A DNA stretch of 64,000 nucleotides, taken from positions 496,001 through 560,000 of the forward strand of contig NZ_JAUSUI010000002.1 of the NCBI RefSeq assembly GCF_030813495.1, read 5' to 3'. Positions 46,573-56,400 of the stretch are shown piece by piece. The notes under the pieces were generated by a model. The model ran no database searches, was not told where the DNA came from, and worked only from the letters and a program-made list of their open reading frames with translations. The position numbers were made by a program, and so were the translations under genes. The number at the start of each line of letters is the position of its first letter. Position 1 is the stretch's first letter. This stretch comes from Ancylobacter polymorphus. GTDB lineage: Bacteria; Pseudomonadota; Alphaproteobacteria; Rhizobiales; Xanthobacteraceae.

Positions 46573-47457
46573 ATGGCCGAGCATCACAAGAACGAAGTCG
46601 ACGCCGTCACCGGCGTCTCGACGACCGGCCACGAGTGGGACGGCATTCGCGAACTGAACAACCCGCTGCCGCGCTGGTGGCTGTGGACCTTCTACGCCAC
46701 CATCGTGTGGGCCTTCCTCTACTGGATCGCCTACCCGGCCTGGCCGCTCGTCTCCGGCTACACGTCAGGCGTGCTCGGCTGGAAGTCGCGCGAGGCGGTG
46801 CAGGTGCAACTCGCGGACCTGCGCGTCCAGCGCGGCGCCTTCGCCGAGAAGCTGGAAGCCGCCTCGCTCGAACAGATCGAGGCCAGCCCCGAACTTCTGG
46901 CCTTCGCCCGCGCTCAGGGCCGCGCCGCCTTCGGCGACAATTGCGCCCCGTGCCATGGCTCGGGTGCCGCCGGCTCCAAGGGTTATCCGAACCTGAATGA
47001 CGACGACTGGATGTGGGGCGGCTCGCTGGAACAGATCCAGCAGACCATCCTGCACGGCATCCGCTCCACCGATGCCGACGCCCATGTCGGCGACATGCCG
47101 GCCTTCGGCCGCGACGGCCTGCTGCAGCGTCCGGAAATCGTGGCGGTGGCGGACTATGTGCGCTCGCTCTCCGACCTGCCGGTGCCGAAGGGCGTGACGC
47201 CCGACCTCGCCAAGGGCAAGGAAGTGTTCGCCGCCAATTGCGCCGCCTGCCACGGCGCCGACGGCAAGGGCAATATCGAGCTTGGCGCGCCCAATCTCAC
47301 CGACGGCATCTGGCTCTACGGTTCGGACCGCGACAGCATCATCGCCACCCTGACCAATGGCCGCGCCGGCATCATGCCGGCCTGGGCGGGGCGTCTCGAC
47401 CCGACCACCATCAAGGCCCTCACCGTCTATGTGCATGCGCTCGGTGGGGGACAGTAG
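46573..47457 (+). CDS. ccoP: Cytochrome cbb3 oxidase di-haem subunit III
   Basis: This di-haem cytochrome c feeds electrons to CcoO. An N-terminal cytosolic tail with HEWDGIRELNNPLPRWWLWTFYAT leads into one membrane helix, then come two haem c sites, CAPCH (124-128) and CAACH (223-227), with axial Met residues in GDMPAFG and GIMPAWAG. The ATG is at 46573, two bases after the ccoQ stop; the TTG at 46567 would overlap ccoQ and is not needed. It has 294 residues. Confidence 0.97.
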   Translation: MAEHHKNEVDAVTGVSTTGHEWDGIRELNNPLPRWWLWTFYATIVWAFLYWIAYPAWPLVSGYTSGVLGWKSREAVQVQLADLRVQRGAFAEKLEAASLEQIEASPELLAFARAQGRAAFGDNCAPCHGSGAAGSKGYPNLNDDDWMWGGSLEQIQQTILHGIRSTDADAHVGDMPAFGRDGLLQRPEIVAVADYVRSLSDLPVPKGVTPDLAKGKEVFAANCAACHGADGKGNIELGAPNLTDGIWLYGSDRDSIIATLTNGRAGIMPAWAGRLDPTTIKALTVYVHALGGGQ

Positions 47458-47485
47458 CGCGCGCACCCTGACGGGTTGAGGCCAT

Positions 47486-47527
47486 GCGGCGGGGCGTCTC
47501 AGCGGCGTCCCGCCGCATAAGCATTTT
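47486..47527 (+). terminator. Intrinsic terminator between ccoP and ccoG
   Basis: An 8-bp GC stem GCGGCGGG / CCCGCCGC (47486-47493, 47509-47516) with a 15-base loop is followed after a short A-rich gap by five T. It probably ends or attenuates the ccoNOQP transcript before the assembly genes. No second FixK box was seen before ccoG. Confidence 0.6.
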
Positions 47528-47618
47528 TCCGCCCGGCAAGCCCCGGATCAACGCTCCCCGCGCACGGGTTTAGAAAGCCTCCATGAGAGGCGCAGAGCGC
47601 ACGGTTTCGGGGACCGAC

Positions 47619-49088
47619 ATGAACATGGCGACCAAGGTGGAACGGCTCGACGAGCCCGAATATGACGACGATGCCCCGCTTTACGAGGCCCGGCGCAAGA
47701 TCTACCCCATCGCCGTCCACGGCACGTTCCGCAAGATCAAGTGGACGCTGCTCATCGTCACCCTCGGCATCTATTATCTCCTGCCCTTCCTGCGCTGGGA
47801 CCGCGGGCCCAACGCCCCCTCGCAGGCGGTGCTGGTCGACCTCGCCAATGGCCGGTTCTATTTCTTCTTCATCGAAATCTGGCCGCAGGAAATCTATTAC
47901 GTCACCGGGCTTCTGATCCTGGCCGCCCTCGTGCTGTTCCTGATGAACGCGGTGGCCGGGCGGCTGTGGTGCGGCTATCTCTGCCCGCAGACCGTGTGGA
48001 CCGACCTGTTCCAGGCCATTGAGCGCATGGTGGAAGGCGACCCGCGCGAGCGGCGCGAGAAGCTGAAGACCGCCTCGCGCGGCCGGCGCGCCTTTGAGGC
48101 GGCGTCCAAGCACACGCTGTGGCTGATGGTGGCGTGGTGGACCGGCGGCGCCTGGGTGCTGTATTTCGCCGACGCGCCGACGCTGGTGTGGCAGCTGTTC
48201 ACCGGCACCGCGCCGATGGTGGCCTATCTCTGGATCGCCATACTGACCTTCACCACCTATGTGCTCGCCGGCCATATGCGCGAGCAGGTGTGCACCTATA
48301 TGTGCCCCTGGCCGCGCATCCAGGCGGCGCTCACCGACGAATACGCCTTCAACGTCACCTATCGCTACGATCGCGGCGAACCGCGCGGCTCGTTCAAGAA
48401 GACCGAGGCGCTGCGCGCGGCGGGCGTGCCGGCGGGTGACTGCATCGACTGCAAGCAATGCGTCGCCGCCTGCCCGACGGGCGTCGATATCCGCCTCGGC
48501 AGCCAGCTCGCCTGCATCCAGTGCGGCCTGTGCATCGACGCCTGCGACACGGTGATGAACAAGGTGGGCCGCCCCACCGGGCTGATCGCCTACGACACCG
48601 AGATGAATGTCGAGCGCCGCATGAAGGGGCTGGCACCCGTCACCAAGGTGCTGCGCGCCCGTACCCTGCTCTATGCCGGCCTGATCGTCATCGTCGGCGG
48701 CATCATGGTGGCGACGCTGGCGATGCGCGGCTCGGAAGGCGTGTCAGTCATCCATGACCGCAACCCGCTGTTCGTGCGGCTCTCCGACGGCTCGCTGCGC
48801 AATGCCTACACGCTGCGCATCGTCAACAAGCAGTCGCTGCCGCGCCGCTTCGCCATCGCGGTGGACGGCGTGCCGGAGGCGCGGCTGGAAGTGGTGGGCG
48901 GCATTTCCGTGACCGAGAACGGCCATCCCGTGGTCGAGGTCGGGCCGGACCAGACCTATGAGCTGCGGGCGCTGGTTTCCACCTCCGCCAAGCTGCCGGC
49001 CAATGCCTCGCTGCCGGTCACTTTCTCCGTCACCGACGTGGTCGGCGGCGAGACCACGACCGCTCCCGACCATTTCAAGGGCCCCTGA
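47619..49088 (+). CDS. ccoG: Cbb3 oxidase assembly protein CcoG (FixG)
   Basis: This membrane iron-sulphur protein reduces Cu(II) for CuB-centre assembly. It has five or so helices; NapH-like motifs RLWCGYLCPQTVW and VCTYMCPWPRIQ; two ferredoxin-type clusters, CIDCKQCVAACPTG and CIQCGLCIDACD; and a C-terminal periplasmic Ig-like domain (IVNKQSLPRRFAIAVDGVPEARLEV). The ATG at 47619 with GGGGA upstream gives 489 residues; upstream in-frame starts are less likely. Confidence 0.95.
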   Translation: MNMATKVERLDEPEYDDDAPLYEARRKIYPIAVHGTFRKIKWTLLIVTLGIYYLLPFLRWDRGPNAPSQAVLVDLANGRFYFFFIEIWPQEIYYVTGLLILAALVLFLMNAVAGRLWCGYLCPQTVWTDLFQAIERMVEGDPRERREKLKTASRGRRAFEAASKHTLWLMVAWWTGGAWVLYFADAPTLVWQLFTGTAPMVAYLWIAILTFTTYVLAGHMREQVCTYMCPWPRIQAALTDEYAFNVTYRYDRGEPRGSFKKTEALRAAGVPAGDCIDCKQCVAACPTGVDIRLGSQLACIQCGLCIDACDTVMNKVGRPTGLIAYDTEMNVERRMKGLAPVTKVLRARTLLYAGLIVIVGGIMVATLAMRGSEGVSVIHDRNPLFVRLSDGSLRNAYTLRIVNKQSLPRRFAIAVDGVPEARLEVVGGISVTENGHPVVEVGPDQTYELRALVSTSAKLPANASLPVTFSVTDVVGGETTTAPDHFKGP

Positions 49089-49109
49089 CGCCCCGACCGG
49101 AGAACCCGC

Positions 49110-49607
49110 ATGGCCACGCTCATGACCGCGCGCGACGACGGCAAGGTCCGGCCGCTCACCGGCCGGACGGTGCTGATGTGCTTCATCGCCTTTTTCGGCG
49201 TGGTGTTCACCGCCAATTTCTTCCTGGTGCGGGCGGCGCTGAGCACCTTCGGCGGCGTGGAGACGGAAAGCTCCTACAAGGCCGGGCTCGCCTTCAAGGC
49301 CGAGAGCGAGGCCGCCGCCGCGCAGGCCGCGCGCCACTGGCAGGTCGACGCCCATGTCGAGCCGGGCCGGCTCGATGTCGCCGCCCGCGACGCCGCCGGC
49401 CGGCCGCTCACCGATGTCGCGCTCAGCGCCACGCTGCGCCACCCCACCGACCGCCGCTTCGACGTGACGCTCGATCCGGTCAAGGTCGGCGCCGGCCAGT
49501 GGCGGGCGAGCGACACCATCAATGCCGGCCAGTGGGAGCTGGTGATCGAACTCTCCCGCGACGGCGAGCGGCTGTTCCGCTCCACCAACCGCGTCGTCAT
49601 CCGTTAG
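49110..49607 (+). CDS. ccoH: Cbb3 oxidase assembly protein CcoH (FixH)
   Basis: CcoH is a small membrane protein needed for stable cbb3 oxidase. One helix at about 20-42 (RTVLMCFIAFFGVVFTANFFLVRAAL) is followed by TESSYKAGLAFKAESEAAAAQAARHWQV and a periplasmic beta domain, the FixH pattern. It has 165 residues. It starts 21 bases after ccoG and is followed by a palindromic repeat before ccoI. Confidence 0.93.
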   Translation: MATLMTARDDGKVRPLTGRTVLMCFIAFFGVVFTANFFLVRAALSTFGGVETESSYKAGLAFKAESEAAAAQAARHWQVDAHVEPGRLDVAARDAAGRPLTDVALSATLRHPTDRRFDVTLDPVKVGAGQWRASDTINAGQWELVIELSRDGERLFRSTNRVVIR

Positions 49608-49608
49608 G

Positions 49609-49710
49609 TCGCTTCACCGTTTCGCGGAAACGGTGAAGCGATTCTCGTTCTTTGTTTTATCGCGTTTTCTTCACGCAATCCGGTATTCACTTCGCTCGAA
49701 AACGCTCCAG
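49609..49710. repeat. Palindromic repeat family A, copy 2, inside the ccoGHIS operon
   Basis: TCGCTTCACCGTTTC / GAAACGGTGAAGCGA is a perfect 15-bp stem with loop GCG (49609-49641), followed by the same tail as the copy at 26093 (TTGTTTTATCGCG to CTCGAAAACGCT). Stem bases that differ from copy 1 are changed on both arms. It fills the gap from the ccoH stop almost to the ccoI ribosome site. Confidence 0.88.
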
Positions 49711-49724
49711 GCCGGAGGCATCCC

Positions 49725-51983
49725 ATGGGCGCGCAGGCTCTTTCTCTCCCGGCGACCGCTTCCCTGCCCGCCACGCCGGTGGCGCAGGACTATTCGCTGT
49801 TCCTGCGCCGCGATCCGGCCGGGCAGGCGGAAATGGCCTTCGCGGTGGAGGGCATCGACTGCGCCGCCTGCATCGACGAGATCGAGGATGGCTGCGAGGC
49901 GCTGCCCGGCATCGCCCGGGCGCGGCTGAACTACACTACCCACCGCCTCACCATCGGCTGGGAGGCGAAGGCCGAGCCTGCCCCGGCGCGGGTGCTGGAG
50001 GCGCTGGCCAAGGCCGGCTACCGCGCCTATCCCTTCGAGGCCGACCGGCTGGAGGAGATCGACAACTCCACCTCGCGGCATCTGCTGCGCTGCCTCGGCG
50101 TCGCCGGCTTCGCGGCGATGAACATCATGCTGCTCTCGGTGTCGGTGTGGTCGGGCAATGTCACCGACATCACCCCGGAGACGCGCGATTTCTTCCACTG
50201 GCTCTCGGCGCTGATCGCGCTGCCCGCCGCCGCCTATGCCGGCCAGCCCTTCTTCCAGAGCGCGTTGCGGGCGCTGAAGGCGCGGTCGCTCAACATGGAT
50301 GTGCCGATCACGCTCGGCGTGCTGCTGGCGCTCAGCGTCTCGGTGTTCGAGACGCTGCACCATGCCGAGCACGCCTATTTCGATTCGGCTGTCATGCTGC
50401 TGTTCTTCCTGCTGGCGGGGCGCTATCTCGACCACGCGATGCGCCGGCGCACGCGGGCGGAGGCGGGCAATCTCGCCGCGCTGAAGGCGGTCACCGCCAA
50501 CCGCATCGAGCCGGACGGGCGGCTCGTCACCGTGCCCGCCGCCGCGGTGAAGCCGGGCGACGAGGTGATGCTGCGGGCGGGCGAGCGCGCGCCGGTGGAC
50601 GGCATCGTGCTGTCCGGCACGGCGGCGGTGGATGAAAGCCTCGTCACCGGCGAGACGCTGCCGCGCAGCCTCAGCGTCGGCGCCACGGTGCATGCCGGCA
50701 GCCTCATCCATGACGGCGTGCTGCGGCTGAAGACCGTCGCGGCCGGCGAGGACACCTTCCTCGACGAGATCGAGCGGCTGCTCGACAAGGCCTCGACCGC
50801 GCGCGGGCGCTATATCCGCCTCGCCGACCGCGCCGCCCGGCTCTACGCGCCGATGGTCCACACCACGGCGCTGCTGGCGCTTTTCGGCTGGCTCATCGCC
50901 GGTGCCTCGCTGCACCAGGCGGTGCTGATTGCGGTGGCGGTGCTCATCATCACCTGCCCCTGCGCGCTGGCGCTGGCCGTGCCGGCGGTGCAGGTGGTGG
51001 CGGCGGGCACGCTGATGCGCGCCGGCATGCTGCTGCATTCCGGCGACACCTTCGAGCGCCTCGCCGAGATCGACACCGTCGCCTTCGACAAGACCGGCAC
51101 GCTGACCCTGCCGGAGCCGAGCCTTTCCGACGCGGGCGATGTGCCGGCGCCGCTGCTCGCCGCCGCCGCCCGGCTGGCGCTGGCCAGCACCCACCCGCTG
51201 GCGCGGGCGATCGCCGCCGCGCACCCCGACGCACGGCCGCTCGACACTGTGCGGGAAGTGCCCGGCGCGGGGGTGGAGGCGGAGATCGACGGGGTGACGG
51301 CCCGGCTCGGCAGCCCGGCCTTTTGCGGCTGCGAGGCGCTCGCGGCCGAACGTGCCGCCCTGAGCCCTGAGGCCTCGCTGGTGGCGGTGCGGCTGGGGGA
51401 AGCCTGCGCCGTGCTCGACATTCGCCAGGCGCTGCGCCGCGATGCCAGGGCGGTGATCGACGATTTGCGCGTCGCCGGGCTGAAGGTGGTGCTGCTCTCG
51501 GGCGACCGGCGCGCGGCGGTGGCAGCGGTGGCGGGCGAACTCGGCGTCACCGACTGGTGGGCGCAGATGCGGCCGGGCGACAAGATCGCGGTGCTGGAGA
51601 GCCTCGACGCCAAAGGGCACGGCGTGCTGATGGTGGGCGACGGCATCAATGACGCACCCTCGCTCGCCAGCGCCCATGTCTCGCTTTCCCCGATCAGCGC
51701 CGCCGATGTGACGCGGGCGCAGGCCGACGCGGTGTTTCTCGGCGAGAAGCTGGCCCCTGTCGCCATCGCGCTGAAGGTGGCGCGCCGGGCGCGGCATCTG
51801 ATGCGGCAGAATTTGATGATCGCCGTGGTCTATAATCTCATCGCCGTGCCGCTGGCGGTGGCGGGCTACGTCACCCCGCTGGTGGCGGCGCTGGCCATGT
51901 CCGGCTCGTCGGTCATCGTCACGCTGAACGCGCTCCGCGCGCGGCAGGGCGGCTTTGCCGCCGGGGAAAAGGAGGCGGCATGA
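49725..51983 (+). CDS. ccoI: Copper-transporting P-type ATPase CcoI (FixI)
   Basis: CcoI pumps copper across the inner membrane for the oxidase CuB centre. An N-terminal heavy-metal domain with CAAC at 46-49 (GIDCAACIDEIEDG) is followed by six to eight helices, the transport motif CPC (411-413) in IITCPCALALAVPAVQ, the phosphorylated Asp455 in DKTGTLTLPEP, and GDGINDAPSLASA. The HMA-P1B class is clear. The ribosome site GGAGG is 6 bases before the ATG. It overlaps ccoS by 4 bases. Confidence 0.95.
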   Translation: MGAQALSLPATASLPATPVAQDYSLFLRRDPAGQAEMAFAVEGIDCAACIDEIEDGCEALPGIARARLNYTTHRLTIGWEAKAEPAPARVLEALAKAGYRAYPFEADRLEEIDNSTSRHLLRCLGVAGFAAMNIMLLSVSVWSGNVTDITPETRDFFHWLSALIALPAAAYAGQPFFQSALRALKARSLNMDVPITLGVLLALSVSVFETLHHAEHAYFDSAVMLLFFLLAGRYLDHAMRRRTRAEAGNLAALKAVTANRIEPDGRLVTVPAAAVKPGDEVMLRAGERAPVDGIVLSGTAAVDESLVTGETLPRSLSVGATVHAGSLIHDGVLRLKTVAAGEDTFLDEIERLLDKASTARGRYIRLADRAARLYAPMVHTTALLALFGWLIAGASLHQAVLIAVAVLIITCPCALALAVPAVQVVAAGTLMRAGMLLHSGDTFERLAEIDTVAFDKTGTLTLPEPSLSDAGDVPAPLLAAAARLALASTHPLARAIAAAHPDARPLDTVREVPGAGVEAEIDGVTARLGSPAFCGCEALAAERAALSPEASLVAVRLGEACAVLDIRQALRRDARAVIDDLRVAGLKVVLLSGDRRAAVAAVAGELGVTDWWAQMRPGDKIAVLESLDAKGHGVLMVGDGINDAPSLASAHVSLSPISAADVTRAQADAVFLGEKLAPVAIALKVARRARHLMRQNLMIAVVYNLIAVPLAVAGYVTPLVAALAMSGSSVIVTLNALRARQGGFAAGEKEAA

Positions 51984-52180
51984 GCGTGCTGCTCTATCTG
52001 GTGCCGGCGGCGCTGAGCCTCGGCCTGCTCGGGCTGGTGGCCTTCCTCTGGTCGCTGCGCAGCGGTCAGTATGACGATATCGAGGGCGCGGCGGTGCGCG
52101 TGCTGTCCGATGACGATCTGCACGAGGCGGCGCATGAGCGCCCGGACCGCAACGCCCTGACCGGCGAGCCGCGGGCATGA
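51980..52180 (+). CDS. ccoS: Cbb3 oxidase maturation protein CcoS (FixS)
   Basis: The 66-residue protein has one N-terminal helix (MSVLLYLVPAALSLGLLGLVAFLWSLRSGQYDDIEGAAVRVL), with the family's SGQYDDIEGAA motif directly after it. It is required for cofactor insertion into CcoN. It is coupled by ATGA overlaps both to ccoI upstream and to the MFS gene downstream. Confidence 0.95.
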   Translation: MSVLLYLVPAALSLGLLGLVAFLWSLRSGQYDDIEGAAVRVLSDDDLHEAAHERPDRNALTGEPRA

Positions 52181-53334
52181 GCGCGAGTGATTTTTTCGAC
52201 GCTGAAGCGGAAGCGGCCCGCGCCGGCCGGCTCGGCTGCGCCTGCCCGGAAGACGCGCCGCGCGCGCTGCGCCGTTCGCTCGGCATCGGGCGGCTGGCCG
52301 GCGGCTTCGCCCTCATAGTGCTGGCGCAGGCGCTGACGCTGGGCGCGCTGCCGCTCGCCGGGGCGATGCTGGCCCCGCGCCCGGAGCTCGCCGCCCTGCC
52401 ACTCGCCGCCCTGCTGCTCGGCGCGGCGCTGGCGAGCCTTCCCGCCAGCTTTCTGCTCGACACGTTCGGCCGGCGTGCCGCCTTCGCGCTCGGCGCCAGC
52501 CTCGGCGTCGCCGGCGGGCTGATGGCGGCCTATGCGATGGCGCTCGGCGCCTTCCCGATGCTGGTGCTGGGCGCCGCCTGGCTCGGCGCGGCGCAGGGTT
52601 TCGGCATGTTCTACCGCCACGCGGCGGCGTTCGGCGCCGCGACCGGGGCGCGGGCGGGCATGGTGGCGCGCCTCATCGGCGCCGGGGCGCTGGCGGGCCT
52701 TGCCGGGCCGCTGCTGGCGGGGGCGGCGGAAGCGGCCTTCGCACCCTACACCTTCGCCGGCACGCTGCTGCTCGCCGCGCTGGCGCAGCTCGGTGCGCTG
52801 GCTTTCGCCGTGCTGCTGCCCGAGGCGCGCTTTTCCCATGCCGATCTCACCGTGGAGGCGATGACCGTCGCGGCCCCAGCCCCGCGCCCCGCGCCGCTGG
52901 CCTGGCGGGCGCTGATCCTGCCGACGCTGATCGGCGCGCTGGCTTGGGGGGCGATGACGTCAGCCATGGCCGGCGCGCCGCTGTCGCTGGCCGGCTGCGG
53001 CGTCGGCGTGCCGCTGATCTCGGGCGTCGTCGCCTGGCATGTGGTGGCGATGTATGCGCCGGCGCTGGCCGGCGGGGTGCTGGCGCGGTGGATCGGCGCG
53101 CCGCCGCTGGCACTGCTCGCCTTGGCGCTGTGCCTCGGCGCGGCACTCGCCGTGGGGTGGGCGACCGACGCGGTGATGATCTCTGCCGCCTTTCTCACGG
53201 TCGGCGCCGGCTGGGCGCTGGCGAGCCTTGCCACCACGTTGATGCTGCATGGCGCGGGCACGCCGTCCCGGCTGCAACTCGCCGCCCATGACGGCCTGCT
53301 GCTCGGCGCCGCGCTGCTCGGCGTGCTGGTCTAG
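52177..53334 (+). CDS. MFS transporter, CcoA-like copper importer candidate
   Basis: The 385-residue protein has about 12 hydrophobic segments and the MFS loop motif LLDTFGRRAAF. CcoA, the MFS copper importer needed for cbb3 oxidase in Rhodobacter capsulatus, depends on an MxxxM motif and an HxxxM motif 28 residues later. This protein has MTSAM at 260-264 and HVVAM at 288-292, exactly the same spacing. A CAC motif at residues 21-23 adds thiols near the N-terminus. Its start overlaps ccoS by 4 bases, so it is co-translated with the copper-handling genes. The importer role is inferred from motif and context. Confidence 0.8.
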   Translation: MSASDFFDAEAEAARAGRLGCACPEDAPRALRRSLGIGRLAGGFALIVLAQALTLGALPLAGAMLAPRPELAALPLAALLLGAALASLPASFLLDTFGRRAAFALGASLGVAGGLMAAYAMALGAFPMLVLGAAWLGAAQGFGMFYRHAAAFGAATGARAGMVARLIGAGALAGLAGPLLAGAAEAAFAPYTFAGTLLLAALAQLGALAFAVLLPEARFSHADLTVEAMTVAAPAPRPAPLAWRALILPTLIGALAWGAMTSAMAGAPLSLAGCGVGVPLISGVVAWHVVAMYAPALAGGVLARWIGAPPLALLALALCLGAALAVGWATDAVMISAAFLTVGAGWALASLATTLMLHGAGTPSRLQLAAHDGLLLGAALLGVLV

Positions 53335-53348
53335 CCCTCACAGCTCCC

Positions 53349-53383
53349 ATCATCCCGGACGGCGCCGGCCGATCCGGGATGAC
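53349..53383. repeat. Repeat family B, half copy
   Basis: ATCATCCCGGACGGCGCCGG followed by CCGATCCGGGATGAC forms one long hairpin, matching the left half of the other family B copies. It lies right after the ccoNOQP-GHIS-MFS gene block and may terminate it. Confidence 0.75.
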
Positions 53384-53419
53384 GGCCGTTTTCGCGATAT
53401 TGACGCCCGCGATGCTTTA

Positions 53420-53441
53420 TGTAAGTGATCGTTCACTGACA
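53420..53441. promoter_or_regulatory. Palindromic operator upstream of aas-tetR
   Basis: The symmetric arms TGT-N-AGTGA and TCACT-N-ACA flank the centre TCGT (53420-53441). A possible -35 TTGACG at 53400 would place the palindrome over the -10 and start point. It ends 19 bases before the aas start. Its size suits a TetR-type repressor, and a tetR gene is the second gene of the operon. Confidence 0.6.
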
Positions 53442-53460
53442 TTGCGGTGAGGGATCGGGC

Positions 53461-56400
53461 ATGTTCACGCGGCTGATGACGGCACGGCGCTTCGCGCCGC
53501 TGTTCTGGTGCCAGTTTTTCGCGGCGTTCAACGACAATTTCGTGAAGAACGCCATGGCGCTGCTGATCCTTTACGGTATCGCCCATGTGAATGGCGGCGC
53601 GCTGGTGACGCTGGCGGGCGGCGTGTTCATCCTGCCCTTCTTCCTGTTCTCCTCGCTCGGCGGCCAGCTTGCCGACCGCTACGACAAGTCGCTGATCGCC
53701 CGGCGGGTGAAGTTCGCCGAAATCTGGATCGTGCTGATCGCCAGCGCCGGCTTCGTCATCCAGTCGATCCCGCTGCTGTTCGTCGGCCTGTTCCTCATGG
53801 GCACGCTGAGCGCGCTGTTCGGGCCGGTGAAATACGGCATCCTGCCCGACCACCTCGCCAAGGACGAGCTGGTCTCCGGCAATGCGCTGATCGAAATGGC
53901 GACCTTCGCCGCCATTCTCGGCGGCACGGTGGGCGGGGCGCTGGCCTTCACCCATACCGGCGAATGGGCGGTGGCCGGCTTCACCTTCGTGCTCGCCGTC
54001 ATCGCCTGGCTGTCCGCCCGCGCCATCCCCCCGACGCTGGCCGGCGCGCCGGACCTGAAGATCGACCCCAACATCTGGCGCAGCACGATGACGCTGCTCG
54101 CCGATATCCGCGCCGAGACGCCGATCTGGCGCGGGGCGCTGATCGTCTCCTGGTTCTGGCTGGTCGGCGGCGTGGTGCTCTCGCTGCTGCCCACCCTGGT
54201 GAAGGACAATATCGGCGGGCTGGAAAGCGTCGTCACCCTGTTCCTGGTGCTGTTCACCATCGGCGTCGCCATCGGCTCGACGCTGGCGGCGAAACTGTCG
54301 GAGGGGCGCATCCTGCTGGCGCTGGTGCCGGCGGCGGGGCTGCTGATGGGCGTGTTCGCGCTCGATCTGGCGCTGCTCATGGGCACGCTCGCCCCCGCCG
54401 CGCAGCCGATCGGCTGGTACGACTTCCTCACCTCGGGCGCGGGCGTGCACGCCGCCATCGGGCTGATCGGCCTTGCGGCGGCCGGCGGCGCCTTCGTGGT
54501 GCCGACCTTCGCCTTCGTGCAGGCGGCGGCGGGCGAGGACCGGCGCGCCCGGGTGATCGCCGGCAATAATGTGCTCAACGCCGCCTTCATGGTGGCGGGG
54601 GCGGTCATCGTCGCCGCGCTGCAATTCGCCGGCTTCACCGCCCCGGCGCTGCTCGGGCTGATCGGCGCGGCGAGCCTCGTCGTCGCCATCCTCGCCGGCC
54701 GCGCCTTTCAGGGGCAGGTGCTGCGCGACCTGATCAAGCTGGTGTTCCGGGTGCTGTTCCGGGTCGAGGTGACGGGGGCGGAGCATCTGAAAGCCGCCGG
54801 CCCCGGCTCGGTGATCGCCATCAACCATGTGAGCTTTCTCGATGCGCCGCTGATCATGGCGCTACTCGACAATGACCCGGTCTTCGCCGTCGACCGCGCC
54901 ATTGCCGAAGCCTGGTGGGTGAAGCCCTTCCTCAAGCTGGTGCGCGCCTTCCCGCTCGACCCGACCAAGCCGATGGCGACCCGCGACCTGATCCGCCAGG
55001 TGCAGCAGGGCGAGCAATTGGTGATCTTCCCCGAGGGGCGCATCACCGTCACCGGCTCGATCATGAAGATCTATGACGGCTCGGCGCTGATCGCCGACAA
55101 GGCGGACGCCCCCGTGGTGCCGGTGCGCATCGAGGGGCTGGAGCAGACCTATTTCTCCCGCCTCGACGGCCACCAGACCCGCAAGCGCCTTTTTCCCAAG
55201 GTCCGCGTCACCATCCTGCCGCCGCGCAAGCTGAAGGTCGACAAGGAACTGTTCGGCCGCAAGCGCCGGCGGGCGGCGGGCGCGGCGCTGTATGACGTGA
55301 TGAGCGATCTCGTCTTCGAGACCAGCCACACCAATGTCACCATCTATCAGGCGGTGGAGGACGCGGCGGTGCGGCTCGGCATGAAGCGCATCGTGCTGGA
55401 AGACCCGCTCGGCACCATCCTGTCCTATCGCAAACTGCTGCTCGGGGCGAAGATCCTCGGCGACAAGCTGGCGCGGGAGACCGCGCCGGGCGAGAAGGTC
55501 GGCGTGCTGCTGCCCAACGCCGCCGGCATCGCCGTGGTGCTGATGGGGCTCTCGCGCCATGGCCGCGTGCCGGTCATGCTCAACTACACCGCCGGCGCCA
55601 CCAATCTCGTCATCGCCTGCAAGGCGGCGCAGGTGAAGCTGGTGGTCGCCTCGCGCGCCTTCATCGAGAAGGCGCGGCTGGAGGCGGAGGTGGCCGAGCT
55701 GGAAAAGCATGTGCGGGTGCTGATGAGCGAGGATATCCGCGCTTCCGTCACCACGCCGGACAAGATCCGCGCCATGCTGCCGCTGCCCGCGCCCAAGCCC
55801 GCCCACCCTGATGACCCGGCCTTCGTGCTGTTCACCTCAGGCTCGGAAGGCACGCCGAAGGGCGTCGTGCTCTCCCACCGCAACATCCTCACCAATGTGG
55901 CGCAGGTGGCGGCGCGGATCGACTTCTCCCCCGCCGACATCATGTTCAACGTGCTGCCCGTGTTCCATTCCTTCGGCCTCACCGGCGGGCTGGTGCTGCC
56001 GATGGTGTCGGGGCTGAAGACCTATCTCTACCCCTCGCCGCTGCACTACCGGATCATCCCGGAACTGGTCTACGCCACCAACGCCACCGCCATTGTCGGC
56101 ACCGACACCTTCCTCATGGGCTATGCCCGCACCGCCAACCCCTATGATTTCCGCTCGCTGCGCTTCGTGGTGGCCGGCGCCGAGCCGGTGAAGGCGGAAA
56201 CGCGGCGGGTGTGGATGGAGAAGTTCGGTCACCGCATTCTGGAAGGCTACGGCGTCACCGAATGCGCGCCGGTGCTGGCGGTGAACACGCCGATGTTCAA
56301 CCGCGTCGGCACGGTGGGCCGCATGCTGCCGGGCATCCATCACCGGCTGGAGACCATGGCCGGCATTGAGGAAGGCGGGCGGCTGCAGGTGCGCGGGCCG

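Noticed and set aside
49671-52463. 930-residue frame antisense to ccoI
   Set aside because: Shadow frame; Arg/His/Gly-rich, no domains, opposite a certain P-type ATPase.
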